From Hirudo medicinalis (lineage: Eukaryota; Annelida; Clitellata; Hirudinida; Hirudinidae): a DNA stretch of 11,996 nucleotides. Location: the NCBI GenBank assembly GCA_011800805.1, contig MPNW01000952.1, positions 2,274 through 14,269 of the forward strand. The letters are read 5' to 3'. A model generated the notes under the pieces. That model was not told the origin of the DNA, made no database searches, and saw only the letters and a list, made by a program, of their open reading frames with translations. Below are positions 11,221 to 11,996 of the stretch, one piece after another; the stretch's first letter is position 1, and every line of letters begins with the position of its first letter. A program made the translations under genes and the position numbers.

Positions 11221-11640
11221 AAGTATGCATAGGATCAAGAAAGACAACATTTTAGCTGCTACTTGTGATGAAATAGGAGACATTTATAGTAAAAGATATC
11301 TTCTGCACTTTTTAAGTCATATCACCGAAGTAGTAGATATTCAGTTAAGTAATCGGATAACAAGTTATCAGTTTCAAGAAAAGCTTTGTGATCGTCAAGT
11401 TGTTTGATAATAAAGACAAAAATCATTCGAAATCATTTGAAAAATCTTTTTTTTTAAATCATAAATTCAAGTGCTTCCACGAATAACTTTTTAGTGAGGC
11501 TCCAAAACTTGCACTTTAGTTAAAGGAGTGCCTTCAAAAGATAAGATTAAAACCATTTATGCTAATATTTTTATAATTGAATGTAATTAAATTAATGTTA
11601 ATATTTTTCTCTATTATTGAAAAAATTTATAGAAGTTTCA
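11221..11640. other. Non-coding AT-rich sequence
   Basis: No supportable gene. It may be the 5' intron or upstream region of the minus-strand protease gene. I could not identify a signal-peptide exon in it. Confidence 0.5.
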
Positions 11641-11654
11641 AATGACGTACTAAT

Positions 11655-11705
11655 ATAATTAATATATATATATAATATTAATATAATTACACATATGTAA
11701 TTAGT
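11655..11705. repeat. AT-rich near-palindromic tract
   Basis: Alternating TA runs flanked by attaat/taatta words, followed by taattacacatatgtaatta, which is nearly its own reverse complement. It could form a hairpin or cruciform; no function can be assigned. Confidence 0.5.
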
Positions 11706-11849
11706 AGAGACCTGTGCGACTCCGGTTCCATCACTGCGCGGGAGTCCTCTAACATGCACAATTTTACATTCCAAATTTCAGACATGACCTTGTCATCTCA
11801 AAGAAAAGCATTTCGTAAATGTGTTGATGGTGGATTTTCAGGGTTAACT

Positions 11850-11994
11850 TGTGGTGGGCCGGCTCGAGTGTGTTGCGCACGCGCGTTTTTGTTGTTTTTG
11901 GGTTCGGCGGTAGCCATGTTGTATTTTACGAATTGGTGTGTGTGTGTGTAAGTCGAGTTGAGTTGAAGTAATAAAGAAGTAGTGAATAACTACA
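11850..11994 (+). mobile_element. Possible LTR or LTR edge
   Basis: Starts TGTGGTGGGCC and ends ...AACTACA with an AATAAA at 11970-11975 and a short GT run, a layout like a small LTR (5'-TG...CA-3' with a polyadenylation signal). Its GC content and CpG-rich words (gcgcacgcgcg) differ from the sequence before it. The window ends before any primer-binding site, partner LTR or target-site duplication can be checked. Confidence 0.35.
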
Positions 11995-11996
11995 AA

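Noticed and set aside
11711..11755. Possible tRNA-like or SINE promoter (ggttccatc near inverted gactcc/ggagtc)
   Set aside because: The B-box match is poor, there is no matching A-box at the right distance, and no cloverleaf could be drawn.

Overview
The window is eukaryotic nuclear DNA: compact exons with GT-AG introns, AT-rich introns and intergenic sequence, polyadenylation signals and traces of mobile elements. The domain types (long TSP1 arrays, a fibrinogen-related lectin-like domain, an S1 serine protease) and the look of the repeats suggest an arthropod, most likely a chelicerate and perhaps an orb-weaving spider. That taxonomic call is inference.

Positions 124-8620 (+) hold the 3' part of one large gene. 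Thirty exons can be joined into a single open frame of about 1,893 codons with no frameshift. Its order is: an acidic, proline-rich repeat exon; a first TSP1 module split over three exons and carrying an insertion; 23 further TSP1 modules (T2-T24), each on one 171-177 nt exon bounded by phase-1 introns; a fibrinogen-related domain (FReD) over three exons; and a second proline-rich acidic tail ending at a stop. The 5' end and signal peptide lie outside the window. The product is probably a secreted, extended, heavily disulfide-bonded extracellular or haemolymph protein, with the FReD as its likely recognition head. Nine modules lack the C1-C5 cysteine pair together, and one of these also lacks the C2-C6 pair.

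Positions 8621-9687 are the tail-to-tail intergenic region. It holds the polyadenylation signal, an exact 127-bp duplication on either side of a single N (an assembly scar), and a diverged partial copy of the gene's last exon and 3'UTR.

Positions 9688-10995 (-) hold five exons of a chymotrypsin-fold (S1) serine protease with an intact His-Asp-Ser triad. Its 5' end is not resolved. An (AAT)10 microsatellite and a GC-richer stretch lie immediately upstream and may be the tail of a retroelement. The remaining right-hand 0.8 kb is AT-rich non-coding DNA that ends in a possible LTR edge.

The two genes converge. Both products look extracellular, but nothing in the sequence shows that they act together.
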